A stretch of 39,624 bases of DNA from Clostridia bacterium (GTDB lineage Bacteria; Bacillota; Clostridia; Christensenellales; Aristaeellaceae). The stretch covers positions 1-39,624 of the forward strand of contig JAFUOR010000074.1 of NCBI GenBank assembly GCA_017481825.1, written 5' to 3'. Below the pieces are notes generated by a model. It searched no databases, was not told the DNA's origin, and saw only the letters and a list, made by a program, of their open reading frames with translations. A program made the translations under genes and the position numbers. Every line of letters begins with the position of its first letter. Position 1 is the first letter of the stretch. Below are positions 24,740-33,760 of the stretch, one piece after another.

Positions 24740-26245
24740 TTAAATCATGTACTCAATGATATCGGTCTGCCTGAGGTCTGCACTACGGGTGAACTCATGG
24801 GACACCTCAAAATCCTTCATGATAATGATGCGATCCGCCATGCCGATGAGCTCGGAAAGCTCCTCGGAGATCATCAATATAGCCTTGCCTTCCTGCTTCA
24901 TCTGCTCAATGAGGGCGTACATGGCCTGCTTCACGCCGATGTCCACGCCGCGGGTGGGGCAGTCCATGATGACCACCTCGCTGCCCTTGGCCATCCACTT
25001 GGCGAAGGACACCTTCTGCTTATTGCCGCCGGAAAGAGTATTGACATACTGCCTGCCGCTGCCGCACTTGATGCGGAAAGCGTCGATCTGCTCGTCAGAC
25101 ATCTTCTTTTCGCTCACGGGGTTGATGAAGCCCTTCTTCTGCAGCGCGGTCAGGGAGGGCAGGACGATGTTTTCCTGAATGGCGGCATCCAAAATGAGGG
25201 ACTCGGTGTCGCGGTTCTTGGAGATGTAGCCGATGCCGTGCTGGATGGCCTGCAGGCAGTCCTTGATCTGCACGCCATGGCGGATGACTTCACCCGCTTC
25301 CGGCTTTTCCAGACCATAGGCGGCGCGGCCGATCTCATGCATGCCGCAGCCGGACAGGCCACCGAAGCCCACGATCTCGCCCTTGTGCAGCGTGAGGCTG
25401 AAGTCGCGGATGGGGCCGAAGGAGATGTTCTTCAGCTCCAGCGCCACCTCATCCTGATGGGAGGGATCATAGTCCTCGCGGTAATACTTCTCGCCGATCT
25501 CGCGGCCCACCATCATGAAGCGGATCTTCTGTACCGCGTCGGGGGCATCCATTTCGGCACGGTTCAGGTGGCCGATGATGTCGCCATCCCGCAGCACGGT
25601 CAGGTCGGTGCACTGCTCCAGAATTTCGTCCATGTCGTGGGAAATGAACACCACGGCCTTGTCCTCCGCCGCCATCTTGTGGATGAGCTTGTACAGAATC
25701 TCGCGGCCCTCCATGGACAGGGCGGTGGTGGTTTCGTCCACCACGAGGATCTGCGTATCATCCCGCACGCAGCGGACGATCTCGATCAGCTTGCGATCCT
25801 CGAAGGTCAGCGCATCAATGCGATCGCGGGCCTTGATGTGCCCCACGCCGAACTTCTCCAGCAGCGCATCGGCGGCCTTGTACATCTTGAACATGTTGAT
25901 CACGCCGCAGACGGAGAAATCCTTCTCACTGCCCGCGAAGAGATTCTGCGCCACGGTCACGCCGGGGATGGTGTTGGCCTCCTGCAAAATCATGGAGATG
26001 CCCGCATTCTGGCTCTCCACCATGGTGGCAGGTTTCCAGGACTTGCCCAGGTACAGCATTTCGCCGGAGGTGGCGGGCTGCATGCCGGAGGCAATGGACA
26101 TGATGGTGCTTTTGCCCGAGCCGTTCTCCCCCACGAGGCCGCGAATCTCGCCCCGGCGCAGCTGGAAATCCACGTCCTTGAGCGCGATGGTGGGGCCGAA
26201 GGCCTTGTGCATGTGCCGGGCCTCAAAGATGACTTCGTTTGCCAT
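24740..26245 (-). CDS. sugar ABC transporter ATP-binding protein (RbsA/MglA type)
   Basis: A 501-residue protein with two fused nucleotide-binding domains. Domain 1 has Walker A GENGSGKST (39-47), a Q-loop region MILQEANT, a degenerate signature LTFEDRKLIEI, and Walker B ILVVDETT. Domain 2 has the degenerate P-loop GGLSGCGMHEIGR and intact signature LSGGNKQKVSFAKW, followed by VVIMDCPTRGVDIG. This asymmetry is standard for carbohydrate-uptake-2 (RbsA) ATPases. It lies between the binding protein and the permeases in the operon and energises uptake. Confidence 0.95.
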   Translation of the reverse strand: MANEVIFEARHMHKAFGPTIALKDVDFQLRRGEIRGLVGENGSGKSTIMSIASGMQPATSGEMLYLGKSWKPATMVESQNAGISMILQEANTIPGVTVAQNLFAGSEKDFSVCGVINMFKMYKAADALLEKFGVGHIKARDRIDALTFEDRKLIEIVRCVRDDTQILVVDETTTALSMEGREILYKLIHKMAAEDKAVVFISHDMDEILEQCTDLTVLRDGDIIGHLNRAEMDAPDAVQKIRFMMVGREIGEKYYREDYDPSHQDEVALELKNISFGPIRDFSLTLHKGEIVGFGGLSGCGMHEIGRAAYGLEKPEAGEVIRHGVQIKDCLQAIQHGIGYISKNRDTESLILDAAIQENIVLPSLTALQKKGFINPVSEKKMSDEQIDAFRIKCGSGRQYVNTLSGGNKQKVSFAKWMAKGSEVVIMDCPTRGVDIGVKQAMYALIEQMKQEGKAILMISEELSELIGMADRIIIMKDFEVSHEFTRSADLRQTDIIEYMI

Positions 26246-26319
26246 GGTATTGCTCCTTTACAGAAATCGGGCACCTGCACCCGTATTGGAAGCGCAGACG
26301 CCCTCATTGAAAAGCGGAA

Positions 26320-27474
26320 TTACTTCAGCAGCGCATCCACGGTGACCTGCTCGGAGGCGAAGAGCTCCTTCAGGCCAGCATAGGTCGCCTCGGCATTGAA
26401 GCGGACGCACAGATTCAGCACGTCATCCACGGAGACCTGAGCCTTGGTCACGTCGCCGGTGCCGATCATGCCGACGGTCATGGCAGCGTTGATATCAGCC
26501 ACGGAGTCGATCACATAGGGCTTGGAGTCGATGCGCTCCACGGCGAAGTCAGCGAACTGGTTGCCGGAGATGGCGTTGTCCAGCAGCACCATGGCGTAGG
26601 CGGGGTCCTCAGAGGGGGAGATGCAGATCCAGCCGATGTTGCGGTCTTCGCCGATGTCAGCCACGATGTCAGCGTTGTTGTTGAAGCCGCCGGTGATCAT
26701 CACGGTGCGCATGTCGCAGAAGCCATTCAGCTTGGCGGTGACCATGGTGGGGTACACAAAGTCGATGCCGGCGCAGAAGGCGACGATGGCGTCCAGATCA
26801 TCATGGCCGTCCTCCAGGAAGTAGCTGTCGGCCAGGGGCTGGAACTCCAGGGTCAGGGGATCGGAGACAACGTTGATCTTGTTTTCGGCAGTAGCGTTAT
26901 AGGCCTCCACGTCCGCCATGAAGGCGTTCACAGCGGCGGTCTGGTTGGGATAGGCATAGCCGGGGAAGTTCACGACGGACACCTTGGTCCAGCCCTTTTC
27001 CTTCACGACCTCGAAGTACTGGTGGCCCATGTCAGCGCCATCCTGGAAGCCGTCGCAGATGGTGCCCAGGAACTTGGGGTTGGAGAGCACCGCCTCGTTC
27101 GCGCCGCCGGCGGTGAAGACGGAGGTCATATCGGTGTTGTAGCCCGCCACATACAGCTCGGGATACTGCTCCATGACGGCAGCGATGCCGCCGTCCTGGC
27201 TGGCGACCAGACCCACCACATCGGTGGTCATGCCGTTGGACACAGCGGTCAGGTTGCCGGCAGCGTCGTTGAACATATCGCCATAGACGATGGTGAACTT
27301 GTAGCCCAGCTTCTCGCAGATGGCGGACAGGTAATCGCGGGTGGTCTCATACTGGATGCCGCTGGACAGGTTGGACAGCCACATGATCGTGCCGCGGCTC
27401 TCCTCCGCCATCGCGCCGCCGACCATGGACAGGCACAGCGCCAGGGCCAGAATCAGAGAAAGAATCTTCTTCAT
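26320..27474 (-). CDS. sugar ABC transporter substrate-binding protein
   Basis: A 384-residue exported protein, the first gene of the seven-gene carbohydrate operon. The signal peptide (1-23) ends GGAMA-EE and is of the signal-peptidase-I type; the only cysteine (C14) is not in a lipobox, so the mature protein would not be lipid-anchored in the usual Gram-positive way. The mature part has the periplasmic-binding-protein type 1 layout (TIMWLSNLSSG, VVGLVASQDGG, VVNFPGYAYPNQ, ADINAAMTVG). AAGGAGG precedes the start. The ligand is probably a rhamnose-containing glycoside, judged only from the GH78 and GH3 genes downstream. Confidence 0.88.
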   Translation of the reverse strand: MKKILSLILALALCLSMVGGAMAEESRGTIMWLSNLSSGIQYETTRDYLSAICEKLGYKFTIVYGDMFNDAAGNLTAVSNGMTTDVVGLVASQDGGIAAVMEQYPELYVAGYNTDMTSVFTAGGANEAVLSNPKFLGTICDGFQDGADMGHQYFEVVKEKGWTKVSVVNFPGYAYPNQTAAVNAFMADVEAYNATAENKINVVSDPLTLEFQPLADSYFLEDGHDDLDAIVAFCAGIDFVYPTMVTAKLNGFCDMRTVMITGGFNNNADIVADIGEDRNIGWICISPSEDPAYAMVLLDNAISGNQFADFAVERIDSKPYVIDSVADINAAMTVGMIGTGDVTKAQVSVDDVLNLCVRFNAEATYAGLKELFASEQVTVDALLK

Positions 27475-27531
27475 GATGTGTGTTCCTCCTTGTTGATTGA
27501 CACCGTGAAAAGGGGTCTGTTAGTGATTATC

Positions 27532-27560
27532 ATTATAGCAGACTTTTTGTCCAATGAAAA
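27532..27560 (-). promoter_or_regulatory. promoter of the carbohydrate operon
   Basis: On the minus strand TTTTCA (27560-27555), 17-base spacer, TATAAT (27537-27532). Direct repeats of ACTTTTTGT (plus-strand 27542-27550 and 27587-27595) and ATTTTTGTCC (27649-27658) lie in and upstream of it. These are candidate binding boxes for the AraC-GH39 regulator. Confidence 0.7.
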
Positions 27561-27668
27561 CCGACATCATTATCCAGCTGACCCCAACTTTTTGTGATAA
27601 ATGTCGCCAGATACGACAAGAATCGCTGCGCAACGCAAAATACCATGAATTTTTGTCCTTCAAACCAT

Positions 27669-27707
27669 CAAAAAAGCGCCTTGCTCAGGACAAAAAAACA
27701 AGGCGCT
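27669..27707 (-). terminator. terminator of AraC-GH39 gene
   Basis: Stem AGCGCCTTG / CAAGGCGCT (27675-27683 with 27699-27707), followed on the minus strand by TTTTTT. Confidence 0.9.
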
Positions 27708-27712
27708 ATGGT

Positions 27713-30223
27713 TTATTCCGGCATTTCAAGTAATATCAGGCGCACCTCCAGCGGCTCCAGCTCGGTGCGGATATGCATTTCTCCTGCCTGCACGACACGG
27801 ACGCTGCGGCGGAGCATCGGCTGGGAGAGATGCTTCAGCAGTTCGGTTTCCTGCTGCGTCAGCACTTCCGGCGCGCCCATCTCCACCCACTGATCAAAGG
27901 CAGAACCGTGCTGGCGATTAAGGATGTACTCCTGTGCCTGCCAGGGGCCATCCGCAATGCCGGAAAGGCGGATGTCAAAGGCACGCTTCCTGTATGGCCC
28001 AAAGGCAGTGTAGCGGTCAGTTTCCGTCACGTCAAACATTTCACCGGAGGCATACAGATCGGAATAGTGGCGGTAATGGTAGAGCATCAGCTGATACGCG
28101 CTGCCCTGCCGGGTCAGGAACCAGCCGTCCCCCTGTCCGACCAGCGTACCGCCCAGCCTGGCCAGCAGCCAGTAGGCATAATAAGCCGCCTTGCGCACGC
28201 CATTGTAGGTAAACAGTCCCATGCCGCCGTGGAACAGGGCCTCCGGCACCTGATGCTCCTCAAACAGGTCGGTCAGCATCCAGTAGCCCATGCCGTCCAG
28301 GCGATCGATGTTTTCCAGGATGTTCTTCACCAGATAGCAGGAGCGGAAACAGGTATCGCCCAGCAAAGAACGATGGGCCGGAGAAAAATTCCACTCGGTG
28401 AGGAACACGCGGCTGTCCGCGCCATAGACTTCATCCGCATAGCCTCGGATAAGGGTGATGCACTTGTCCAGCAGCTGCTCATCCCTGGTCAGCTGGAGAC
28501 GGCTCATGGGAAAGTCAAGGTTCTTTTCCTTGCCCCACTGGCTGGGCGCAAGGTTTGTGCCGTAATAATGAAAGAGCACATCGTCCGGCATACAGTCGCG
28601 CCGGATACACCACTCGGTGAAGCCTCTGAGCCATGTGCCGTTGTCGATGGGGTCGTAATAGGTCGACGGCGCGGCGATGCGCAGGTGCGGATCCACAGCA
28701 CGCAGCGTCTGCCAGGTGGCATAGTAAAAGCGGTAGAACTCCTCATCCGACGCAAAGCCGAACAATGTAAGGGGCGTATCCGGCTCGTTCCACACGGTGA
28801 ACAGCCAGCTTTCCACCTCCTGTCGGCCATAGCGCCTGATCAGGTGCGACACAAAGGCGTTCACCAGATCGCACCATGCCGAGATGTCGACAGGCTCGGC
28901 GTTGATCATGGTGGATTGCATAATCCGCCGTCGGGGCTCCTTTGCCAGTGCCTCAGGCATGAAGGACAATTGGATAAGGGGCTTCAGTCCGATGCTTTTA
29001 AGGAAATCCAGCACCTTGTCCACATACACAAAGCTGTATTGCAGCCTCCCCTCCCGGTCTGGCAGGCACACGCGCATGTCATCCGACAGGATGCCATGGA
29101 ACTTCACATACCGGAAGCCTACATCCCTTTGCAGCTGGCGGAGCATGTCCTGCACATCGGCCAGCAGCAGCTCCTTGGCACTGCTCACACCGGTGAAGGT
29201 CTTCCATGTGTGCCGAAGCGCCGTACCTGCTGTGCGCGCATCCGCAGTGCCGCTGGTGGTGATCTCCGGCAGGGCGGCAGGAACAGCGGACGCCTCCTGC
29301 ATCTCATGCAGAAAGGAGGCAAAGTAGTTCAGGAACTGATGCGTTTCCAGGATGGTGTATTCGTTAAAATCCACCTTGCGGCTGGCAGCAAGCCGTGGCG
29401 TACCCCTGTGCTCCCGGCGGTACTGACTGGGCAGCACACCATACTTTTTGCGGAACTGCTGTACAAAGGCCTGCGCATTGGCAAAGCCATTCTGGCTGGC
29501 CACCTGCTCGATGGTCATTTCCCCCGCCAGCAGATCGCCCATCGCCCGGGAAAGCCGCTGCTGGTTCAGATACGCGGTGAAGTTCATGCCCATCATCCGC
29601 ACAAAGAACTTCGACAGGAACGGCGCGGACAGAAACTCCTGATCCGCCAGCTGCTGCAGGGAAATGTCCTCATGGCAATGCTCGTTGATATAGTTCACGA
29701 TGCGGGTAATGCGCTCATACTGGTGATGATTGTGCTTCTGCTCATTCTGCGCACGCTCTACACGGAAGCAGGTCATCAGTTCCGCCATCAGCGAATAGCT
29801 CAGCGACTTGGCACGCAGCATCTTGCTTTCATCGCCATCGGCATAGATCTTCACAAACTGCGCCACGATCCGCTTGAGCTTGGGCAGTCCCGGATTATCA
29901 GGATGCGTTGTGGAATTGCACTCGAAATACAGATCGCTGCGGCGCACCACGCGCTCGTCAAACAGCGACAGCTTGATCTGCACCGCCGCCATGATGCAGC
30001 TGTCCGCATTCAGCTCATGAGGATCGTTGGCATTGATGAGGATGACATCCCCCGTCGAGAGCATGTGGATATGCCCGGCCACCGTAATCGTCACCGAGCC
30101 GGACACCACAAAGAGGAGCTCCAGGCTGTTGTGCCAGTGAAGCCCCGAATATCCCAGGTGGTGAACAAAAAACTTTACCGGGATGCTCTCGCCAAAGTCG
30201 ATGATCTCATGTCTGTATTCCAT
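27713..30223 (-). CDS. AraC-family regulator fused to a GH39 glycoside hydrolase domain
   Basis: An 836-residue protein. It has an N-terminal cupin sensor (about 5-90, with HWHNSLELLFVVSG and DPHEL), an AraC double HTH (170-270; ISLQQLADQEFLSAPFLSKFF and IEQVASQNGFANAQAFVQQFRKKYG), and a C-terminal 540-residue GH39 beta-xylosidase-like domain. Both catalytic carboxylates appear kept: E480 in VWNEPD (acid/base) and E610 in LTEWNFSP (nucleophile). A cytosolic enzyme domain on a regulator suggests substrate sensing or processing. The start was set at ATG 30223 because GCAGGAG lies just before it; a TTG five codons upstream is less likely. It is followed by a terminator and by the carbohydrate operon it probably controls. 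Confidence 0.92.
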   Translation of the reverse strand: MEYRHEIIDFGESIPVKFFVHHLGYSGLHWHNSLELLFVVSGSVTITVAGHIHMLSTGDVILINANDPHELNADSCIMAAVQIKLSLFDERVVRRSDLYFECNSTTHPDNPGLPKLKRIVAQFVKIYADGDESKMLRAKSLSYSLMAELMTCFRVERAQNEQKHNHHQYERITRIVNYINEHCHEDISLQQLADQEFLSAPFLSKFFVRMMGMNFTAYLNQQRLSRAMGDLLAGEMTIEQVASQNGFANAQAFVQQFRKKYGVLPSQYRREHRGTPRLAASRKVDFNEYTILETHQFLNYFASFLHEMQEASAVPAALPEITTSGTADARTAGTALRHTWKTFTGVSSAKELLLADVQDMLRQLQRDVGFRYVKFHGILSDDMRVCLPDREGRLQYSFVYVDKVLDFLKSIGLKPLIQLSFMPEALAKEPRRRIMQSTMINAEPVDISAWCDLVNAFVSHLIRRYGRQEVESWLFTVWNEPDTPLTLFGFASDEEFYRFYYATWQTLRAVDPHLRIAAPSTYYDPIDNGTWLRGFTEWCIRRDCMPDDVLFHYYGTNLAPSQWGKEKNLDFPMSRLQLTRDEQLLDKCITLIRGYADEVYGADSRVFLTEWNFSPAHRSLLGDTCFRSCYLVKNILENIDRLDGMGYWMLTDLFEEHQVPEALFHGGMGLFTYNGVRKAAYYAYWLLARLGGTLVGQGDGWFLTRQGSAYQLMLYHYRHYSDLYASGEMFDVTETDRYTAFGPYRKRAFDIRLSGIADGPWQAQEYILNRQHGSAFDQWVEMGAPEVLTQQETELLKHLSQPMLRRSVRVVQAGEMHIRTELEPLEVRLILLEMPE

Positions 30224-30274
30224 CGCATGCTCCTGCAATAAGCCGAATCAGAAAAAGGCCAGGCTGATGTTTTC

Positions 30275-30303
30275 ATTATACCACAGCTCCGCCGCAAAAA
30301 ACA
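30275..30303 (-). promoter_or_regulatory. possible promoter of AraC-GH39 gene
   Basis: On the minus strand a good TATAAT (30280-30275) with a weak TGTTTT (30303-30298) 17 bases upstream, 50 bases before the start codon. Confidence 0.5.
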
Positions 30304-30321
30304 GAGGCTTTGCAGCCCCTG
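30295..30321 (-). terminator. terminator of second APH-fold kinase gene
   Basis: Minus-strand stem ACAGGGGCT / AGCCTCTGT (one G-U pair) with a four-base loop, followed by TTTTTT. Confidence 0.85.
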
Positions 30322-30338
30322 TTCAGATTTGTCTGTTC

Positions 30339-31325
30339 TTACTGCTTCTCCAGCTGCCCAGCTCCGCCAACTGCGACCGGCTTGGCCAGCTCCTCCCATG
30401 CTTCCCACAGCAGATGAGTGAACCACTCAACCCAATCCGGATGATACTGGCGGTAGTGACACTCCGTAAGCATGGTCACATACAAAAACACGTCATACCA
30501 GAGAATGCGCCGCTTCTCCGCTGGGGTAAAGGTATTTTTGCCATAGGCCGACAAGAACGCCGGATGCTGGCTCTGGGTGCGAAAGCGATCGTCCATGAAG
30601 GGATCTCCCCACAGTGCCCGCGCCCAGTCAATCACACCGGAGAGATGCCCCTTGTGGACAAAGATATTACCATCCCACATATCCAGATGCACCAGAGAGG
30701 GCACCTTCACCTCGTCAAAGCAGACACGGTCCCGCTCCAGCCGCGCCAGCAATGCATCAGGTGTAAAGACAAAGGCAATATCGGCTCCGGCCGCATCGCG
30801 AAGGACATTGCCAAGCATGTATTCCTCCAGCGCATACAGCGTGTCGAACTGGCGCTTGTCTCCGGCAAGACCGAAACGGGGGCGGTGGAAATCCGTCGTC
30901 ATCCTCTGCAGCAGGCCAACTTCATGCATCACGATATCCACGGTCTCCTCAGACAGCGCCGCCTTGCAGCTGCTCAGACTGCGGCCCGGCATAACCTCCA
31001 TGAAGAAGTACGTGCCGCTGCACCGGATACGGGTAAAATCGCTGAACTGCACCGTCGGGATATAGGGAACGCCATGCCCGCGCAGCAGCTCCATGGCGCT
31101 TACCTCCGCCTGCATCAGGTTGATCTCATTGGAGAGCAGTCCATCCTCACTGGCTGCAGCAATTTTGAGGATGCTTGCAGAATCGTCCATGAAGTCGAAA
31201 CGATAGGCAGCATTGAACATGCCCTCCGTCAGTTCAGTGATCATGCGAACCTGCTTCTCCGGGAATGCAGCGGCAGCAAGTTCATGCAGGGTTTCGGTCG
31301 ATTGATGGTTCTTGGTGATGCTCAT
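30339..31325 (-). CDS. APH-fold phosphotransferase family protein
   Basis: A 328-residue small-molecule kinase. LVHLDMWDGNIFV is the HxDxxxxN catalytic loop, and GVIDWARALWGDP the metal-binding aspartate followed by the WGDP segment common in this family. LKIAAASEDG holds the ATP-site lysine, and FFMEVMPGRSL the hinge. It is only remotely like the kinase at 13056, with different motif variants (HLDMWDGN versus HNDMDAKN). A single-gene unit with its own promoter and terminator. Aminoglycoside resistance is possible by family but not shown; many such proteins act on metabolites. Confidence 0.85.
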   Translation of the reverse strand: MSITKNHQSTETLHELAAAAFPEKQVRMITELTEGMFNAAYRFDFMDDSASILKIAAASEDGLLSNEINLMQAEVSAMELLRGHGVPYIPTVQFSDFTRIRCSGTYFFMEVMPGRSLSSCKAALSEETVDIVMHEVGLLQRMTTDFHRPRFGLAGDKRQFDTLYALEEYMLGNVLRDAAGADIAFVFTPDALLARLERDRVCFDEVKVPSLVHLDMWDGNIFVHKGHLSGVIDWARALWGDPFMDDRFRTQSQHPAFLSAYGKNTFTPAEKRRILWYDVFLYVTMLTECHYRQYHPDWVEWFTHLLWEAWEELAKPVAVGGAGQLEKQ

Positions 31326-31354
31326 CAGGCATGCCCCCTCGCATTGTTGGCAAC

Positions 31355-31383
31355 AGTATAAAAACAGGACGCTTGCAGTGCAA
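31355..31383 (-). promoter_or_regulatory. promoter of second kinase gene
   Basis: On the minus strand TTGCAC (31383-31378), 17-base spacer, TATACT (31360-31355). The -35 lies within the terminator of the upstream AraC gene. Confidence 0.65.
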
Positions 31384-31398
31384 TCGCAAACGTCCTGT
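31359..31398 (-). terminator. terminator of AraC-family gene
   Basis: Minus-strand stem ACAGGACGTTTGC / GCAAGCGTCCTGT (one G-U pair), nine-base loop, then TTTTTAT. Confidence 0.85.
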
Positions 31399-31424
31399 CT
31401 TTCTATAACAATCGTATCTTCTAT

Positions 31425-32300
31425 TCAACTCTGCATTCCGCGAAACTCGCGCGGGGGCATGCCGTAATGCTTGCGGAAGGTCTCGGCGAAATAGCTCGTG
31501 CTCTGAAAGCCACAATTCAACGCAGCATCGGTGATAGTCGCGCCCGCCTGCATCATGGCGCAGGCGCGGCTGAGGCGGTATTTCGTCAAGTAGATGTTTG
31601 GAGTGGTATAGAGCTTCTCGCGAAACAGCGCACAGCATCGGCTACGGCACACAGCACCGGCAGCGGCAATGTCCTCCAGCAGGATGTGTTCAGTGTAATG
31701 CTGCTGGATGTAGCTGAGCATCCTGCGCAAAATGGCCCATGCGGGGTCAGCCTGTGCGCCGTCGCCGCTGTTCTGCCTGATGGCTATACTCAGCAGCTGA
31801 CAGGCGGCGGAAAGGAACGCAAACGCGTCCTCCGGCGCGCCCGCCTGGCACAGGGTATCGACCAACTGCACGGCTTCGCGGCCATCCTTGGTCTGGGCGC
31901 TGAAAAGCCAATAATCCTGACTGCTGTCCGAAGCAAGCTGATCGATGGCGGCAGATATGGGCGTCATGCTGCCGAAAATCAGCGGGTGGAACACCGCAAA
32001 GCGATAGAAGCATTCCTCCCTTGCCGCGGAATACCCATAATGCAGACGGCGGCTGTTCACAAGGATCGCATCGCCCTCCTCCAGTCGTACCCTTTTGGCA
32101 TTGGCATAGTAGTCAATACCGCCCTGATCGGCAATGAGCACCTCAAAATCATGGTGCCAGTGACAGTCCGCGGCGTAGTCCGCGTAGATGGACAGCGGAT
32201 CGCCGCCCGTGCGGACAGGATAATCCGGCGCATTGTAGGCAAGGATTTCCGAACTGTCCTGGCGCAGGGGAAGATATGCCACCTCTACCACCTCAAACAT
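31425..32300 (-). CDS. AraC-family transcriptional regulator (cupin sensor)
   Basis: A 291-residue regulator. The cupin half contains DCHWHHDFEVLIADQG and LEEGDAILVNSRRLHYG. The C-terminal double HTH has LEDIAAAGAVCRSRCCALFREKLYTTPNIYL and ITDAALNCGFQSTSYFAETFRKHYGMPPREFR. It is divergent from the MATE exporter gene with about 90 bases between, so it may control that operon. The ATG at 32300 has no Shine-Dalgarno and would give a leader of under ten bases from the mapped promoter. A GTG at codon 7 (32282), preceded by GAGGTGG, is a credible alternative start. Confidence 0.87.
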   Translation of the reverse strand: MFEVVEVAYLPLRQDSSEILAYNAPDYPVRTGGDPLSIYADYAADCHWHHDFEVLIADQGGIDYYANAKRVRLEEGDAILVNSRRLHYGYSAAREECFYRFAVFHPLIFGSMTPISAAIDQLASDSSQDYWLFSAQTKDGREAVQLVDTLCQAGAPEDAFAFLSAACQLLSIAIRQNSGDGAQADPAWAILRRMLSYIQQHYTEHILLEDIAAAGAVCRSRCCALFREKLYTTPNIYLTKYRLSRACAMMQAGATITDAALNCGFQSTSYFAETFRKHYGMPPREFRGMQS

Positions 32301-32314
32301 ACGATTGTTATACT

Positions 32315-32343
32315 ATCTTAGCAGATTCCGACTGCATCGTCAA
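32315..32343 (-). promoter_or_regulatory. promoter of AraC-family gene, divergent intergenic region
   Basis: On the minus strand TTGACG (32343-32338), 17-base spacer, TAAGAT (32320-32315). On the opposite strand TAGAAT (32355-32360) could be the MATE -10, but no good -35 accompanies it. Confidence 0.5.
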
Positions 32344-32392
32344 GGCGCGCATGGTAGAATGTTATCAGTATCATTATGCAGGGATGAGATCA

Positions 32393-33760
32393 ATGAAACA
32401 AGAATCTTTAGGCCGGAAACTGTTTTCTCTGGTGCTGCCCATGGCGCTGCAAAACCTGTTCAGCGCACTGGTGAGCGCCTCGGACGCACTGATGCTTGGC
32501 TTTCTGGATCAGCCTTCGCTGTCTGCTGTGTCACTGGCGGGACAGGTGTCCTTCGTGATGAGCCTGTTCCACATGGCATTTATCATCGGCGCAACGGTGC
32601 TGGCGGCCCAGTACTGGGGCAAGGGTGACCCAGACTCTGTGGAGCAGGTGGAAGGCATTGCCCTGCGGGTGTCGATGCTGATTTCGACCGTGTTCTTCCT
32701 GCTGGCACTGCTTGTGCCGCAAGGGCTGATGCGCCTTTTCACCCAGGAGACCGAGCTGATCGAGCTGGGCGCGCCCTACCTGCGCATCGTCAGCTGGTCG
32801 TACCTGTGCGTCGGCTGGACGCAGATCGTGCTGTGCATCATGAAGAACACCGGGCGCACCCTGCGCAGCACGGCGTACGGCTCAACCGCGCTGGTGCTGA
32901 ACATCGTGCTCAATGCGATCTTCATCTTCGGCCTGCTGGGCTTCCCTGCCATGGGCATTGCGGGCGCGGCGCTGGCGACGACGATCTCCCGCATAGTGGA
33001 GCTGGCGCTGACGCTGCTTGAAAACCGTCGCAAGGACACCGTCCGGGTGCGCCTGCAACCGATCATCAGACCGGACCGCACCCTCCAGCGGCAATTCTGG
33101 AAGCACACCACCCCTGTCCTCGCCAACGAGCTGGTGTGGGGCGTGGGCTTCACGATGACCTCGGTCATCATGGGACATCTGGGTTCGGACGCAGTGGCCG
33201 CAAACGCTATCGCGCAGGTGGTCAAGAGCGTGGCATCCTGCGTGTGCATGGGCATCGGCGCAGGCAGCGGCATCATTGTGGGCAATGCGCTGGGCGCGGG
33301 CGAACTGGCACAGGCCAAGCGCGATGGCGGCAGGCTGTGCAAAATCGCCGTGATCGCCGGGGCCATTTCCGGCGGCGTGCTGTTATGCGCAAGCCCGCTC
33401 ATCATGGGCTTTGCGGGCAATCTTACCGATGCGGCAGGGGGCTATCTGCAATTCATGCTGGTGGTATGCAGCTACTACATGATCGGCAAGTCGGTCAATT
33501 CCACGGTAATCGCCGGCATCTTCTGTGCAGGCGGCGATACACGTTTCGGTCTGAAATGCGACACGGTCACCATGTGGTGCATCATCGTGCCCATCGGGCT
33601 GCTGGCGGCCTTCGTATTGAAGTGGCCGATTCCCGTGGTGTACTTCCTGCTCAATCTGGATGAATTTGTGAAGCTCCCGGCAGTGTGGCGGCATTATCAC
33701 CGCTACGGCTGGGTGAAGAATCTGACAAACGAAACACAGGAGGAAGCAAGCAATGGATAA
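32393..33760 (+). CDS. MATE-family efflux transporter
   Basis: A 455-residue membrane protein with about 12 helices in two homologous halves, typical of multidrug and toxic compound extrusion (DinF/NorM type) exporters. SLVLPMALQNLFSALVSASDALMLGFL opens the first half, MGIAGAALATTISRIVE closes it, and WGVGFTMTSVIMGHLGSDAVAANAI opens the second; MGIGAGSGIIVGNALGAG is a typical late helix. The start at 32393 follows AGGGATGAG; an in-frame ATG three codons upstream is possible. The gene overlaps the following acetyltransferase by eight bases, so both are translated together. Exported compound unknown. Confidence 0.93.
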   Translation: MKQESLGRKLFSLVLPMALQNLFSALVSASDALMLGFLDQPSLSAVSLAGQVSFVMSLFHMAFIIGATVLAAQYWGKGDPDSVEQVEGIALRVSMLISTVFFLLALLVPQGLMRLFTQETELIELGAPYLRIVSWSYLCVGWTQIVLCIMKNTGRTLRSTAYGSTALVLNIVLNAIFIFGLLGFPAMGIAGAALATTISRIVELALTLLENRRKDTVRVRLQPIIRPDRTLQRQFWKHTTPVLANELVWGVGFTMTSVIMGHLGSDAVAANAIAQVVKSVASCVCMGIGAGSGIIVGNALGAGELAQAKRDGGRLCKIAVIAGAISGGVLLCASPLIMGFAGNLTDAAGGYLQFMLVVCSYYMIGKSVNSTVIAGIFCAGGDTRFGLKCDTVTMWCIIVPIGLLAAFVLKWPIPVVYFLLNLDEFVKLPAVWRHYHRYGWVKNLTNETQEEASNG

